64,000 nucleotides of DNA. Source: Prostheceraeus crozeri (taxonomy: Eukaryota > Platyhelminthes > Polycladida > Euryleptidae). The notes under the pieces were generated by a model, which saw nothing but the letters and a program-made list of their open reading frames with translations, ran no database searches and had not been told where the DNA came from. The first letter of the stretch is position 1. Each line of letters starts with the position of its first letter. A program made the translations under genes and the position numbers. Shown piece by piece: positions 29,656 through 40,976 of the stretch. Where the stretch lies: contig CAJQUW010008639.1 of NCBI GenBank assembly GCA_907163375.1, positions 39,986 to 103,985 on the forward strand, written 5' to 3'.

Positions 29656-31197
29656 GTGAATAATATGGAAAGTGAAAATAAGGACTCGTTTCTAATCTAC
29701 TTACCCAGTAATGCTTCTATGAATAAATTTCCCAAAAATAAACCATCAGACTATCGAGTAGAATTAAATCGCCCACTGCATTTAGAAGGTGAATGGGAGG
29801 TTGGCGTTTCTAGTATTTGCTATGATAGCAATATTCAGAATGTGAATGATTTGGAAGAAATGATATTGACTCCTCGCACCCATGATGGAATAATGATGAA
29901 TAATGCATTCCAGTTCCCATACAATTTAACATCAGATGGAAAGTGGAACTATGAATGGATTCAGATAAAATCAGATTGTTATGAACCATTTGGGAATGAG
30001 AAAATTATTAAGGCGTTCAATAGTGGTAATTCTTCCATCATGAAGAATAAAAATCAGAAAGCTTATGAGTTTACTATCCATCATTGGAGTGGGAGACAGT
30101 TCCTTCGCTTTCATTCTTTTACTAAAGGTCTTACACTGAGGTTGGATAATAAATTCTATCCACATCTCGGTTTTGGTCATGGACTACATCTAACGTCAAT
30201 TGCTACTGCAAATGTTAAAAAAGTTTATTCAAATCGAATCAACAAATTTCATTATAGATTTAAAATATTTGATGAAGATGTTGTAGAATGCGAAGAACGC
30301 ATCATTTTGAAAAAGCGTGGTGTTCAACCTTTATCACTTATTGAGTTAGTAAAACGATGGAATGAGACTGTGGGTGAGAAGTATGGAGAAAAAATTATTG
30401 CGGACAAAAATAAGTTGGTTATTCAGAAATATAATGACAAACTTACAGTTTATTTCTCTCCAACCTTGTGTCATTTTGTAAGACATCATACACCTATTAT
30501 TGGAAGCGGTGTGGTGTATGGTTCTCATGAATATCACACTAAAGCTGATTCAGTTAATGATGAATGGTGGGTGGACATCTATGGTGATCGCATCAAGAAA
30601 ATTTACCAGTCTTATGAAGAATCTAAAGTTGCTATCAATATAATGCCGCGTCTATATCATACAGTTGAAAGCTTCATTCATGTAGTAAATCCTTGTATAC
30701 AACAGAAGTTGAAACATGTGATGAAAAGTAAATATGATGTAAAGACACACCACATTTCGTTTTCAATTGAAAATCAACGCGTTGTTCTGAAACTGGGTGA
30801 TGACATTCAATGTCAATTGAGTAAAAATTTGAAAAAACTCTTTGGTTTTTCAATGCTACAAACTGTGTATACTGCTGCGCATACGATTGGTATAGAAACA
30901 CCAATGACACTTGATAAACATGAACAGCACCTTTACATTCAAAGTGATTTGATTCTACCTATTTCTGTTGGTGAGAAAAAAGAATACATTTTACGTGATT
31001 TCATTCATGATAAAGACGCTTCATATGGAATAGTCGAGAAGATGTTTGAATCTATTTTCTATCATCCCGTCGTCAAACAAACTATACCCTCTATTACTAT
31101 CAAAATTACCAATGGTTTACAAGAGTGCATCCATGTGAAAGATACTAAATCCCTTTGTAACTTTAGTGTTTCGGAAAACAAAGTGAAGTCATTGTGA
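29656..31197 (+). CDS. Particle-type protein 2 of Polintons (copy A)
   Basis: The frame has 513 codons and is whole. The start reads SFLIYLPSNASMNKFPKNKP, then LHLEGEWEVGVSSICYDSNI, the same design as the previous gene, so the two are paralogues. The rest is beta-rich with repeated aromatic strands (YPHLGFGHGL, KLTVYFSPTL). Internal blocks FYPHLGFG and LSKNLKKLFGFS look like a repeated motif. An aataaaaat polyadenylation-type signal follows at 31209. The role is unknown, probably in the particle. Confidence 0.6.
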   Translation: MNNMESENKDSFLIYLPSNASMNKFPKNKPSDYRVELNRPLHLEGEWEVGVSSICYDSNIQNVNDLEEMILTPRTHDGIMMNNAFQFPYNLTSDGKWNYEWIQIKSDCYEPFGNEKIIKAFNSGNSSIMKNKNQKAYEFTIHHWSGRQFLRFHSFTKGLTLRLDNKFYPHLGFGHGLHLTSIATANVKKVYSNRINKFHYRFKIFDEDVVECEERIILKKRGVQPLSLIELVKRWNETVGEKYGEKIIADKNKLVIQKYNDKLTVYFSPTLCHFVRHHTPIIGSGVVYGSHEYHTKADSVNDEWWVDIYGDRIKKIYQSYEESKVAINIMPRLYHTVESFIHVVNPCIQQKLKHVMKSKYDVKTHHISFSIENQRVVLKLGDDIQCQLSKNLKKLFGFSMLQTVYTAAHTIGIETPMTLDKHEQHLYIQSDLILPISVGEKKEYILRDFIHDKDASYGIVEKMFESIFYHPVVKQTIPSITIKITNGLQECIHVKDTKSLCNFSVSENKVKSL

Positions 31198-31365
31198 TAT
31201 GTTTATTGAAATAAAAATATGTATATGAAAAAGTCTTTTCACAGATATAGGGGGAATGAGCTGACTGTAGGCATATATTCACAAGGAAGAAACGATCTCA
31301 TGCGATACATAAAACAACCATGTATATCTACAAAAAGCAACATCAAAATACTGACTTAAAGTTGA

Positions 31366-34300
31366 TTATGTCAATACATCTCCTGAATGTGGTAGCGTGA
31401 GTTTTATTCTTTTGGGTGGAGGTATGTTTGTGTCAGGATGTCCATGTGGAAGAGATGTGTTATGTCCTATCCAACACCTCTTATCTTCCCATGCTGAAAG
31501 CACTCGTTTCTTGAACGTGTGCGTTTTCACAGTATGAACTTGAGATTTTAAGATTGTCATATTGACAAACGTTATAGTTTTATTTTTATAGGCCTTCTTA
31601 TAGGACCGATGTTTCATTTTGTGAACAATGGATTTTGATATACCTTTAGCACGCTTAATACTATCTGCACATTCATTTAATTTCATGGAATACATTTTAG
31701 GACGGAGGAGAATCATTTCATCTATTTCCTTTCCTGCTGTTTCATCCTTAAAACAACCAAGTTTGGCTTTATTCTGTATGGAATAGAGTGGATGAGTGGG
31801 ATTGTAGTTAGATGTGTCGAAATATTTTTCTAATGACTTACCTACTTCATTAAAATTTAAATCTTTTTGAGAGGTAATTCCTAAAAGGAAACTATCTGTA
31901 TCACCACCCAGCAAGCGAACCTCTTTTACGAGAGGGCATGGTTTTAATATTTTGTAGAAGAGTTGATACATTTCAAGCTTGGAATAATCTAAAACGGCTT
32001 GCCCAATATAGATGGTTTTGCACAACTCAACTTCAGATTTTATCATTATCCTCATCGATGATGTCTCTATCAATGAAAAGAGGTGATGAGGTCAATTTGT
32101 GATATTTTTGTTCATCAACGACTAGTTTGTAGTTCATACGTTTTCTAAGATCCTCCATGGTCTTTCCGAAAAGACTGTTATTCTTATATTTATAAAAATC
32201 CTTTTCAAAATTATTTTGGGCGAGTGCACGTTTTTGACTGTTACTATCTATGTAGGGTTTGAGGAAGGCTTTCTGTCTAAATTTGATAATGCGGTGAACT
32301 GACTTTAGAAGCATGCCCATTTCTAAATAGAATTTTAGTATGCAGAAGTGCACGAGATAATTTTTCTTATCATATTGGGTGAGCAAAAGTTTGCGGCATG
32401 GTTTGTACCTTGGCTGTCCACACTCTGTTAAGTTATTATGAAATTGTGACATGAATGGTGAAAACATATCTTCAGTCACTTCACCAGATTCAGGTGCGAG
32501 TGGGAAATCAGCAGTTATATTTTTAATACCATTTGGATAAATCAAATCCACTTCAAAATAATATCCCCAATCACCTTCATCTGGAATCTTCAGAATGTTT
32601 GAAGGGTTGGAGTAATACGTAAGCTCATCTTGATTTAACCAACTAAACTCGGAATGAGGTAGTGGTTTAGACAGTGAACTGCCATATAAATTATTTTGGT
32701 CATAGTACTTTAGGTGGATATGATCATTGCCTACTGTTTTAGATTTTATGTGATGTTTATTCACAAATGTGAGACCACCGCGTATTCCGCGCTCAAATAT
32801 GTTATACATCTCGGGGTCTTGTAAGAGATGGATGGTCTCACCAGTCATTTTAAAGGCTGATTTAAAGGACACAGCTGGTAGACTGAAAAAGTGGACAGGA
32901 TCTAATTTGTCTTCTTCTAATGCCACTCGTCGAAATTCCTGAAAGACATCAGCCAGCAAAATGACATCTAATTCTACGTAAGCGATCATATAATCGCCAA
33001 ACGTTTTACAATCAAATTTTAACCATGCCTCTTGAGCATGTTCATAGTCCTCTACTGGACAATCTTGACCCGTCAAATCGTTTTGGAATTTGTCAATGGA
33101 AGGAAGGGTTGTTTCATTTAGTTTAGACATTGAGCTAAAATACGCATAGGGAAAGACTCCTTTGCGAGTGATTATTTCATCCGTTAAGTTTGGATAGTGT
33201 TTCTTCAAAGTTTGACTATGGGGAAGAAACTTGAGATTACGAACGAGAGAAGCTAGTGACGCTGACATGAATTGGAATGAATCTAAAAATTTTATTTCGA
33301 AGAAGACTGTCTTATTTTCTTTAGTTTTATCTACTGGTACTTTTGCTGTCATTGTCATGAATTTTTCTCTCGTTTGCGCTATTACATTAAACTGCCACGA
33401 TTTCATCTGGCTCAACCCTCGTTTTATGAGCATATGACTGTCATAGCCCTTAAAGTTATGAAAAATGACGGGTAGAGCACGACGTCTCAACCTAAGTGAA
33501 AAGTTACATTTGGAGCAGAGTGCGTTTCTAAATGTACCAGTGATGTGATCATGATCACGCACTTTCTTAATTTTATCGTCATCAAACGTTTTATGACATT
33601 TAGGGCACGATGTGCAACTTTCAAATTTTTGTTCGTCTTCATCTGACATATGTAGTGACTTACGCTGCAATTGGGAATCATATGATTGTTGAAATTTAGC
33701 ATCTTTATCGAGAAATTCTAGAAATTTTGAAATGCAATCTTCACCTTGCCAAGTATGCATTTTGTTTTGTCTATTCCTAAAGTGGTCATGCCATACTTCA
33801 TAGCAGGATATGGCTGCTGGCTTGTGGATGATATCATCAATGTAGCATTCTATGTCTGCGTAAATGACACGCAGGGGACTTAATTCGTCACCATTATCCC
33901 TATGTGAAAATATTTTGTCTTTGGGCATGCGTTCCATTTGTAATTTACCTCGCTTGCACCATTCATAGTGAGTTTCAAATTTATCTTTACTCCAAAAGGA
34001 GCGGATGCAGCGGTCGCATACAAAATGTTCACCTCTTTTAGAGTGCCCCAAGTGTGTGTACAAGCGAGCGATTTTGGGAATACCACAGTAGTGCCATTCC
34101 TCGCTATCATCTTGTTTTACTAATAAGAGGTTGACTACACGTTCATAACAAGTTGAACACGAATTATAGCGGGCACCCTTCAACCCCTTCTCCCACACGT
34201 GAACGACAATTTTAATCTGATTATGTTTTTCGAACGTTTCTACATCTTTTATTTTCATGTTGTTACTATCATAACCTTCAAAGTCTAGTTCATCCTCCCA

Positions 34301-35152
34301 CTGTCTATAGCTATAGGTGCGATCTCGATGCGCGTTGATATCACTATAGTGAAGGATGAATAGGACTGCATATTTGAAACACTGTGATTTACAATCGACA
34401 TTGATGACAGCTTTCTTATTATACAACGTTTTTGGTAGTTAAAATGTGCCTCGAGCTGCATGACTTTCTAATAGGGAAATTTTGAATATGGCTGAGTCCA
34501 CACCATCAAAAATGAGAGCGCTGTCGCGTTGATTGAATTTATCTACATTTGATTTTAAACATTGAATGTGAAACTTTAGCCAAGACTCGCAGTCTACAAC
34601 TTCGGTTGCGGAAGAGGAAGGAACATGAAACTGTATTCTCTCCGTCACTTGACCCGTTTGAAAATCTATTTTAATATATTTTAGTTTAAGGTAGATGAGC
34701 GCAATCATTCTAAAATTGTCTAAATTGTTGAAGAGCGCTTCGATAATGTTAGAATTTTGAAGGAGCCACTCAGGAAAATCTACTATTTGACTATTGGACT
34801 CCATGCAGTAGTCGCGTACTAAATTATTATGTGAAACATTAATGAGGGAGATGGTAGAGGTACCGTTGGTGTAGTGATCATTTACATGCGTGTGTTGAAG
34901 TCTGTGCGAAGATCGCTGAAAGTGACTATCAAAAGAAAAAGGGCACAAATCGCAAGGAAAGGAGATGTCATCGTCAGAATCAACTTCACCTCCGGAGATT
35001 GCTGCCTTTTTGCGTTGACACACACGTTGTTTGATGTGTCGAAGGAGACTGTGCTTCCTTGTAAAAATATGTCCGCAGTCAGCACATTCCCACTCGTTGC
35101 CTTGTCGCGAGAGTCCTGAGCTGGAACTAACATCACCTGAAAGAGAAATCAT
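31366..35152 (-). pseudogene. polB: Protein-primed family B DNA polymerase with zinc-finger N-terminus (copy A)
   Basis: Reading from 35152: two C2H2-type fingers (CADCGHIFTRKHSLLRHIKQ and CDLCPFSFDSHFQRSSH), a long N-terminal part that may carry terminal-protein function, and an insert with VRDHDHITGTFRNALCSKCN like endonuclease VII zinc sites. Exonuclease motifs are VIYADIECYI, IFHNFKGYDSHML and YVELDVILLADVF. Palm motif A is YYDQNNLYG, B is NNSLFGKTMED and C is LLGGDTDSF near 31893. This is the Polinton layout. It is broken, with about two breaks. Confidence 0.88.
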
Positions 35153-35600
35153 TCTATCATCTCTGGTAAAGTCTCAGTGTATTGTTACAACCTACTTTGA
35201 CTCAACAACTCTAAACTTTCCTCGAGAAGGGAGGGCGTTGGTGATGGAGTTGATGCCTGAAATTGAGGAAGATGCTATTAGCCAAACGTTTGAGGGAGAT
35301 GAGTGAAGAAATTTTCAACTTACCATTTCAACGAAATCAAGTTTAAGGTTGATACTTCAACAAGATAGAGACTTCACTCAAATTTGGAATTCACGAGAGA
35401 GCAGTTCACTTGTGCGCCTCAAATATAGAAGTCGCCAGAGAACACTTCACTTATATGTCACAAAGACAGAGTGAAATGACACGAATGTCACTTTACATAT
35501 ATACTTTCATATTCATCATTCATTGGCTGTTCATTCTGATTGGTTGCTTGTTGATACTTAAGAATTAGAAAACATTTCAAAGTTATTATTCACAGTCAAC

Positions 35601-36047
35601 ATGACAAGCCCTCCGACAACGCCAAATACAAAATTCTCTTCTCCATGCTCAACACCAAAGGCGCTCGTTGCACCAAACGCTCCAACGAAGGGGAAGGTAG
35701 AGAAGGTGTACCGACTGGACAATATCAGAAAGTTGTCATTACCAGCGGACGGCGAAGAGAGTGTATGTGAGAAGGAGTGTCCCGACTTAACAGGCGTGAG
35801 GTGGAAGTATCTCCAGTACGATACTGACGATGTGATGGAGATCACCAGCACCAAATTCCTCCACCAATTATGGGAGTGGTACACCCCTAACTCCCAGCCA
35901 CGAACTATGGCGGAGTGGGAGTATATCGACAAAGTGAGGCTCGCAGTGGAAGAACGATTAAAGCAAGTGAACTGTTTTTGTTATCTATGTGAAGCCAGAC
36001 TCTGGGACGATATTGACGATGAAGACCTTTTGAAATACATGCCATAA
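35601..36047 (+). CDS. Unknown Polinton protein, promoter of its own (copy A)
   Basis: The frame has 148 codons: a Pro/Ser/Thr-rich N-terminus (MTSPPTTPNTKFSSPCSTPK), then an acidic folded part with KYLQYDTDDVMEI and FLHQLWEWYTPNSQPR, and a C-terminal CFCYLCEARLWDD with two Cys pairs. An AT-rich tata-like run (acatatatactttc, about 35494-35507) lies 95 bp upstream and aataaattttt follows the stop. No family is recognised. The copy in B is identical. Confidence 0.55.
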   Translation: MTSPPTTPNTKFSSPCSTPKALVAPNAPTKGKVEKVYRLDNIRKLSLPADGEESVCEKECPDLTGVRWKYLQYDTDDVMEITSTKFLHQLWEWYTPNSQPRTMAEWEYIDKVRLAVEERLKQVNCFCYLCEARLWDDIDDEDLLKYMP

Positions 36048-36049
36048 TA

Positions 36050-37491
36050 AATTTTTATTTCGTATTATCTTTGCTTTCATACTGACTTACTTGAATGGGG
36101 CTTCAGTGGATGATTTAACCATGTATACTTTTTCATTTGGAAATAGTAGCACGCTTAGTCTAACTTGTAAATCTTAAAACATTTGATATGGGCGATGATG
36201 GTAGATGAAATAGTGTTAAATAAAATTAAGATAGCTTACATGATTCTGGGATAGCAATCGACTGCGATCCATGTGTAAAGAGCTTGTTAGACTACGGAAG
36301 AGAGAAGTGTGTTATGTTGCGTGTGGCGCGTGAGTGTCCTCCCTTTTATTCCATTCATCAATTCATCTCATTGAAAGAGACAGGTAGAACTCATGGTTCT
36401 CATAACGTATGCAATGGAAAGTTTTAGGCAACCTTCGACAGTTGGCTAAATGTCGCCCTGGCGCGAATGCATACTACGTTGAGACAGAGGCAATCACTTG
36501 CAAACATGACGCAGAGAGGTTTAACAAGATTGACCATTGCCGAATGTCCCTTGCGGTATACATAGCTACGGGTTTCACCGCCGCCCTTTACAGGAACGCC
36601 CGTCGAAAGGAAGTATTACACCGAACTTCATTTGCAACGTTCAAGTTGACTGATAGCAGATTCAACTTAATGATAGTATTCGCCAGTCCGAAGACTGCCC
36701 AGGGCAAACCGCGTGGAGGTTCTATCATGTCTTGCCCCATGGTGGCCCTTAAGAGAGCCGATGGTTCGTTCTCGGGAGTAACAAGATGACTATTGGCTTG
36801 AATAGTCAATAGGTATGACGGTTAGGTTCTCGTATACCCTATACCGCTTAAGCCGTGCTGGTGCATCTGGCACCTTTCGGATGCGGGTGGTATTAGGAGT
36901 CCACACCTCATCCGTCCAAATGATCCTCTTGATCTTCCCCTTCTTCTCATCCTCTTCATCCCACTTGTCGAGGATGATGAAGTTGGGAATGGTACTAGCA
37001 GATGTTGCTTCCATCGTGACTTAAAATTGAATGAGAAGCGCTACAATCTTCTGGCTTATATAGGGTTTTCAACAATGAATTGCTCAACAGCGAATCAGAA
37101 TGCTTCAGGGATGGCAATCGACTGCATAACGTTCAAGTTGACTGATAGCAGATTCAACTTAATGATAGTATTCGCCAGTCTAAAGACTGCCCAGGGCAAA
37201 CCGCGTGGAGGTTCTATCATGTCTTGCCCCATGGTGGCCCTTATAAGAGCCGTTGGTTCGTTCTCGTCGCATCTGAAAAATAGAAAGAAAATAGATGAAA
37301 TTATATTCAAGTGATAGAGATGATATTAACTTACCATAAATCAATTCAACCGGTTCGTTGAACCTTCGATGGTGGTGGCTGAGGCAGGCACTTGGCCGGC
37401 AACTTTCTCTTACGATGGCGCAATTCCTGGATGTCACCATTGTGTTTGATGCTTATGTAGAGACAGCTCCTTCGTAGCACTCGCTCGTTTT
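36050..37491. other. Right-hand small-gene module (copy A)
   Basis: The minus strand holds a 74-codon frame (36790-37014) starting MEATSASTIPNFIILDKWDE. It also holds two near-identical segments of about 140 bp (36637-36777 and 37133-37265) that each encode ENEPSALLRATMGQDMIEPP-like sequence. A GT donor near 37337 and a pyrimidine-AG acceptor near 37275 suggest spliced transcripts from the right. The module recurs at 54850-56337 and in diverged form at 11700-12060. The 36050-36300 stretch shows no gene. Confidence 0.5.
36790..37014 (-). CDS. Small acidic protein of the right-hand module (copy A)
   Basis: The frame has 74 codons: IPNFIILDKWDEEDEKKGKI, then a basic, Pro-containing C-terminal half (TPNTTRIRKVPDAPARLKRY). 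A TATA-like tatataag precedes it on the minus strand (about 37055). The copy B counterpart (55591-55860) is 15 residues longer through an in-frame repeat of the IIPxxDEWDE unit. Function is unknown. Confidence 0.4.
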   Translation of the reverse strand: MEATSASTIPNFIILDKWDEEDEKKGKIKRIIWTDEVWTPNTTRIRKVPDAPARLKRYRVYENLTVIPIDYSSQ

Positions 37492-37505
37492 GTAGCCTCG
37501 TTTTT

Positions 37506-37928
37506 TCCTATGTAAGTGGTGGAGGACAAATTTACATCGGCGCTCGCCGCCAACGTGGAGGTAGCATACTTGGTGCACTGAAATCTGTTGTAGCACCTCT
37601 CATTTCCAATGTCGGTAGATCTTTAAAACGAAATGTTTTAAGTAATGCCGTTGGCTTTGCTGGTGATGTTGCTAGTGATCTTTCCAGATGTAGAAGTTTT
37701 AAGAGCAGTTTGTTGAATCGTGGGAAGGAACGCGGTTTAAAAACATTGAAGCAGACCTTTGCTGGTGTTACTCAAGGAAAGAAATCACCTAAACGAATGA
37801 CAAAAGGAAGGAGGAAACATCGCGGAGCTGGTAAGGTGCGATCTTCAGTCAAAAGGCATTCACGCAAACGTCGCAGAGGCTCTAATCATTCATCAGGCGC
37901 TAAACGACGACGCTGCCATAACTTCTAA
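37506..37928 (+). pseudogene. Basic core protein, front missing (copy B)
   Basis: Same sequence as 22829-23251. The duplication border removes the beginning of the gene, and 14 bp of filler precede it. The Arg/Lys-rich C-terminal part is kept. Confidence 0.7.
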
Positions 37929-37930
37929 TC

Positions 37931-39198
37931 ATGGAGTGTAAAACTCCCGGTTTTTGTTTGTTTGATCAACAAGCCATACAGACAGATATTCTTAGTTCAA
38001 GTATTGTAGATTATCATCCTCGAACAGCTGAGAATGCTGGCCCATTGAATTTGTTATTCCTGGTGGTAGTGATGACTACATAGATTTGAGTTATGCGATG
38101 GTTGATTTGAGGTTTAGAATTCAGCAAGCAGATGGAACTGCTATTGACGATGCACATAAAGTTGGACTGAACAATTTACCATTGACTACATTACTTCGCG
38201 ATGTTTCTCTAACGATTGGAGAGCAGCAGGTGGAAGGTGGTCAAAGCGATTATCCCTATAAATCATATTTCAATCATGTATCACAGTTTCATCCAGCAGC
38301 ACAAAAAAGTCATATGGAAGCCATGGGATGGTACAGAGATGAAGCAGGAAAATTTGATGTTGAAACAAACAGTGGCTTTGTAAAGCGATCTGCTATGATT
38401 AAAGATAGTAGAGTATGTCAGCTATATGATCCGCTGAATTTAGACTTCTTTAGACAGTCAAAGTTTTTACTCTGTAATACCAGCATGCGACTCAAGCTGA
38501 CATTGAATAAGCCTGAATTTGCGCTGAATGCATTTGCTAAAGTTGACAATTTTAGAATTCATGTGGAAGATATTGCACTTTACATTCGTCGAGTAGTACC
38601 GAATCCAAGTGTCATTAGAGGACATGCTGAAGGTCTTAACCGCCAAAATGCCATTTACCCCGTTCAGCATACAAAGCTTCTCACCTTTACAATTCCAAAA
38701 GATCAAAAGAGTTTCATGAAAGATGGCCTCTTTCCATCGGAAGCACCGAAGCTCCTCATGGTGGCAATGGTTGAAAATGATGCATTTAATGGCAATATAA
38801 AGAAGAATCCTTTCAATTTTAAACACAATCAGTTAAGTGAAATTGCTTTACGTGTAAATGGTGTGAGTCATCCTGGTCCACCCTACAAGCCAGATTTTGC
38901 TGCGGATCAATTTATGCGCAGTTATGTTGATTTTATGGATGTCTTTGGCTTTTACAATACGGATGACACCAACGGACTCACTATGAAAGAGTTTAAGAGT
39001 GGATATACTATTTATGCATTTGATTTGACTGCTGACAGCGATATTAGTGCCCCCTATCGTCAAGCGAACGTGCCTCATAATATTCGTTTGGATTTGACGT
39101 TCAAAAGAACACTACCTGAGATGATCAATGTATTAATCTATGCAGTCTTCGATTCAAACATTGAAATTACAAAGTATCGTGACGTGATTCTTCAGTAA
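37931..39198 (+). pseudogene. Major capsid protein (copy B)
   Basis: Copy of 23254-24520. The main frame has 370 codons and differs from copy A at about eight residues, so it has the same double jelly-roll motifs (YAMVDLRFRIQQADGT, GWYRDEAGKFD). It is nearly whole, with about one break, and the similarity to copy A supports a recent duplication. Confidence 0.8.
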
Positions 39199-39206
39199 AA
39201 TCGTTA

Positions 39207-39668
39207 ATGAGTTGGTTGACTGCTGACGATATTAAGACTAAAGTGCAGCGTAATGCAGACGAAGCGACGTTGAAAGCTTTCGATAATGTTTATTCACTCG
39301 ATACCTTACCACCTGCAGTAAATCACTATCACATCTTTATTGTGCTAAACACTCATTCGCAGAATTTAGGCGGTGAGCATTGGAAAGCGATCTTTATTGG
39401 AGAAGACCGACGTGGTGAACTATTTGACTCTCTTGCTCAACCTCCAAATATACCAACACAGCAGTAGTTGAGAAAACATACGCGTCAATATCAGCGAAAT
39501 GAACGCATACTACAACATCCACTTTCATCAACGTGTGGTGCCTTTGTACTGTACTTCATCTTAAAACATTTACATGTATATCGATTTGCATCTGTTATTC
39601 AAAACTTTTCATGTAATCCATCCTCTAATGAAAAAATGATTTGTAAGTTCTATCATGATTTGAAATAA
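39207..39668 (+). pseudogene. Adenain-like cysteine protease (copy B)
   Basis: Copy of 24529-24990 with the same GEHW, FDSLAQPP and HPLSSTC motifs. It is broken, with about one break, whereas copy A is whole. Confidence 0.8.
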
Positions 39669-39694
39669 AAACATCATGTTGGAAAAATTGTTTT

Positions 39695-40384
39695 TTATTT
39701 TACAATCCGCTGGGTACGTACATACTGGATGAGATAGTCAAGGATCACATTTGCTTGTACATGAGATTTTAATCCAGTAATGATCACTTTACTATTATGA
39801 AAGATTGCCACATGCACAGGTAACCAACAACTAATGAGAGCTGCAGGAAAAAGTTCGGGTTCATAACACAAATTGTAACTGCTGGTACGAATCTTCAAAA
39901 ATGATACACTTTCACTCAATTGAGTAGAGATCACCATATTGTCCACAGTCAGATTCGACATCACACACCTCTCCCTCTTCCATATCCGACGTAGTAGTCT
40001 TTGTAGCTCTAAGCGCATTGACTGCGCCGATGAATGAGAAAGGGCGCCGAGAATCTGTACAGTCCCATTTGGGAAGAGTTGAAGATTCCGTGAATTGTTC
40101 ATCTTCACCACTAACATTTGAGGTCGGCCCGGGTAATACTTGCTGTTTGGAAGGTGTTGGTGTAATGTTGTGAGATCGATTTTGGTGTAGAGTCTGAAGC
40201 GACGGAGAATGTTGACGATGGTGTAGCGATGGCGCTTCATGATGAAAGAATGAGTAAATTGAGCGATGTACCTTCCTTTTATACTTCTCCCAACTACCTT
40301 GATGAAATGTGAAGTTAGTATGAAGTTGGGAATGATAGAGTTGAATTCGCCGATTGTTGACGCGCAGCCAGATGCGATTTCCAA
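39695..40384 (-). CDS. TBP-like protein (copy B)
   Basis: Copy of 25017-25706, 229 codons, with one residue different in the first ten. Both saddle repeats, including YEPELFPAALI, are kept, so the frame is whole in both copies. Confidence 0.75.
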   Translation of the reverse strand: MEIASGCASTIGEFNSIIPNFILTSHFIKVVGRSIKGRYIAQFTHSFIMKRHRYTIVNILRRFRLYTKIDLTTLHQHLPNSKYYPGRPQMLVVKMNNSRNLQLFPNGTVQILGALSHSSAQSMRLELQRLLRRIWKRERCVMSNLTVDNMVISTQLSESVSFLKIRTSSYNLCYEPELFPAALISCWLPVHVAIFHNSKVIITGLKSHVQANVILDYLIQYVRTQRIVK

Positions 40385-40562
40385 TACGTGAATGTCTTTT
40401 CATATAGAAGTATTTCAAATCCTTCATGATATGATGTAGAGATTGGAAATGACGATAAGATAAAGCAAACTCTCTTCTCACATTTCCAGTTGAATCTTTG
40501 AAATAGACGTTTCGATCATGATCCGTTTCAATACGTTGTAGGGAATCTAATTTCCAACTCAT
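39912..40562 (-). CDS. PC4-like protein 1 (copy B)
   Basis: Copy of 25234-25884, 216 codons, two residues different. It overlaps the TBP-like frame as in copy A. Confidence 0.45.
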   Translation of the reverse strand: MSWKLDSLQRIETDHDRNVYFKDSTGNVRREFALSYRHFQSLHHIMKDLKYFYMKRHSRIGNRIWLRVNNRRIQLYHSQLHTNFTFHQGSWEKYKRKVHRSIYSFFHHEAPSLHHRQHSPSLQTLHQNRSHNITPTPSKQQVLPGPTSNVSGEDEQFTESSTLPKWDCTDSRRPFSFIGAVNALRATKTTTSDMEEGEVCDVESDCGQYGDLYSIE

Positions 40563-40584
40563 GGTGCGTGGTAGTCATGTCTGA

Positions 40585-40953
40585 TTAAGATTTGCATAGT
40601 AGGGCGATGAACTCACGACGAATAAATGTCATGATGGAGCGATGTATGTATCTTCTATACTTCTCCCAATTGTATTTGCGAAATGAGAAACAGTTTGCGG
40701 AATGAGAATGGCAGATTTGAATTTCATTTCTGTAATGTTGAAGCCAAACTTGATCACCCAAGGAGATGAATCTTAATGTTTCAAAATATTCCAAATCCCT
40801 CATGATATCATTGAGGTTGACAAATTGTCGCCATGTTAATGTAATACCTCTTGATGTATGACCATGAGAATTTTTGAAATGTACGTTTCCATCACGATCA
40901 ACTCTGATATATTGTAGAAAGTCCAAAATCCAAGTCTTCATGATGTTATGCAA
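40585..40953 (-). CDS. PC4-like protein 2 (copy B)
   Basis: The frame is whole, 122 codons. It shows FLQYIRVDRDGNVHFKNSHG, then TSRGITLTWRQFVNLNDIMR, close to the PC4 pattern of G-I-L---Q---L, and the shared WEKYRRYIHRSI block. It is a paralogue of the gene at 39912-40562 next to it, so a local gene duplication predates the tandem duplication. The start of the opposite-strand particle-type gene lies only 23 bp away, so the two share a bidirectional promoter region. Confidence 0.5.
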   Translation of the reverse strand: MHNIMKTWILDFLQYIRVDRDGNVHFKNSHGHTSRGITLTWRQFVNLNDIMRDLEYFETLRFISLGDQVWLQHYRNEIQICHSHSANCFSFRKYNWEKYRRYIHRSIMTFIRREFIALLCKS

Positions 40954-40976
40954 AGTCGCAGATCAGCAATATAAAA

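Larger units (their letters stand above)
22829..37491. repeat. Tandem duplication, copy A
   Basis: The stretch matches 37506-56337 nearly base for base (about 98-99%) once the transposon insertions private to each copy are left out. Its contents are core protein, capsid protein, protease, TBP-like and PC4-like genes, two particle-type proteins, polymerase and the right-hand small-gene module. About 14 bp of unrelated filler separates it from copy B. Confidence 0.95.

Noticed and set aside
34874-35306. Plus-strand frames opposite the zinc-finger part of the polymerase
   Set aside because: Antisense shadows of a gene with clear C2H2 and polymerase motifs on the other strand. They recur in copy B only because the DNA is duplicated.
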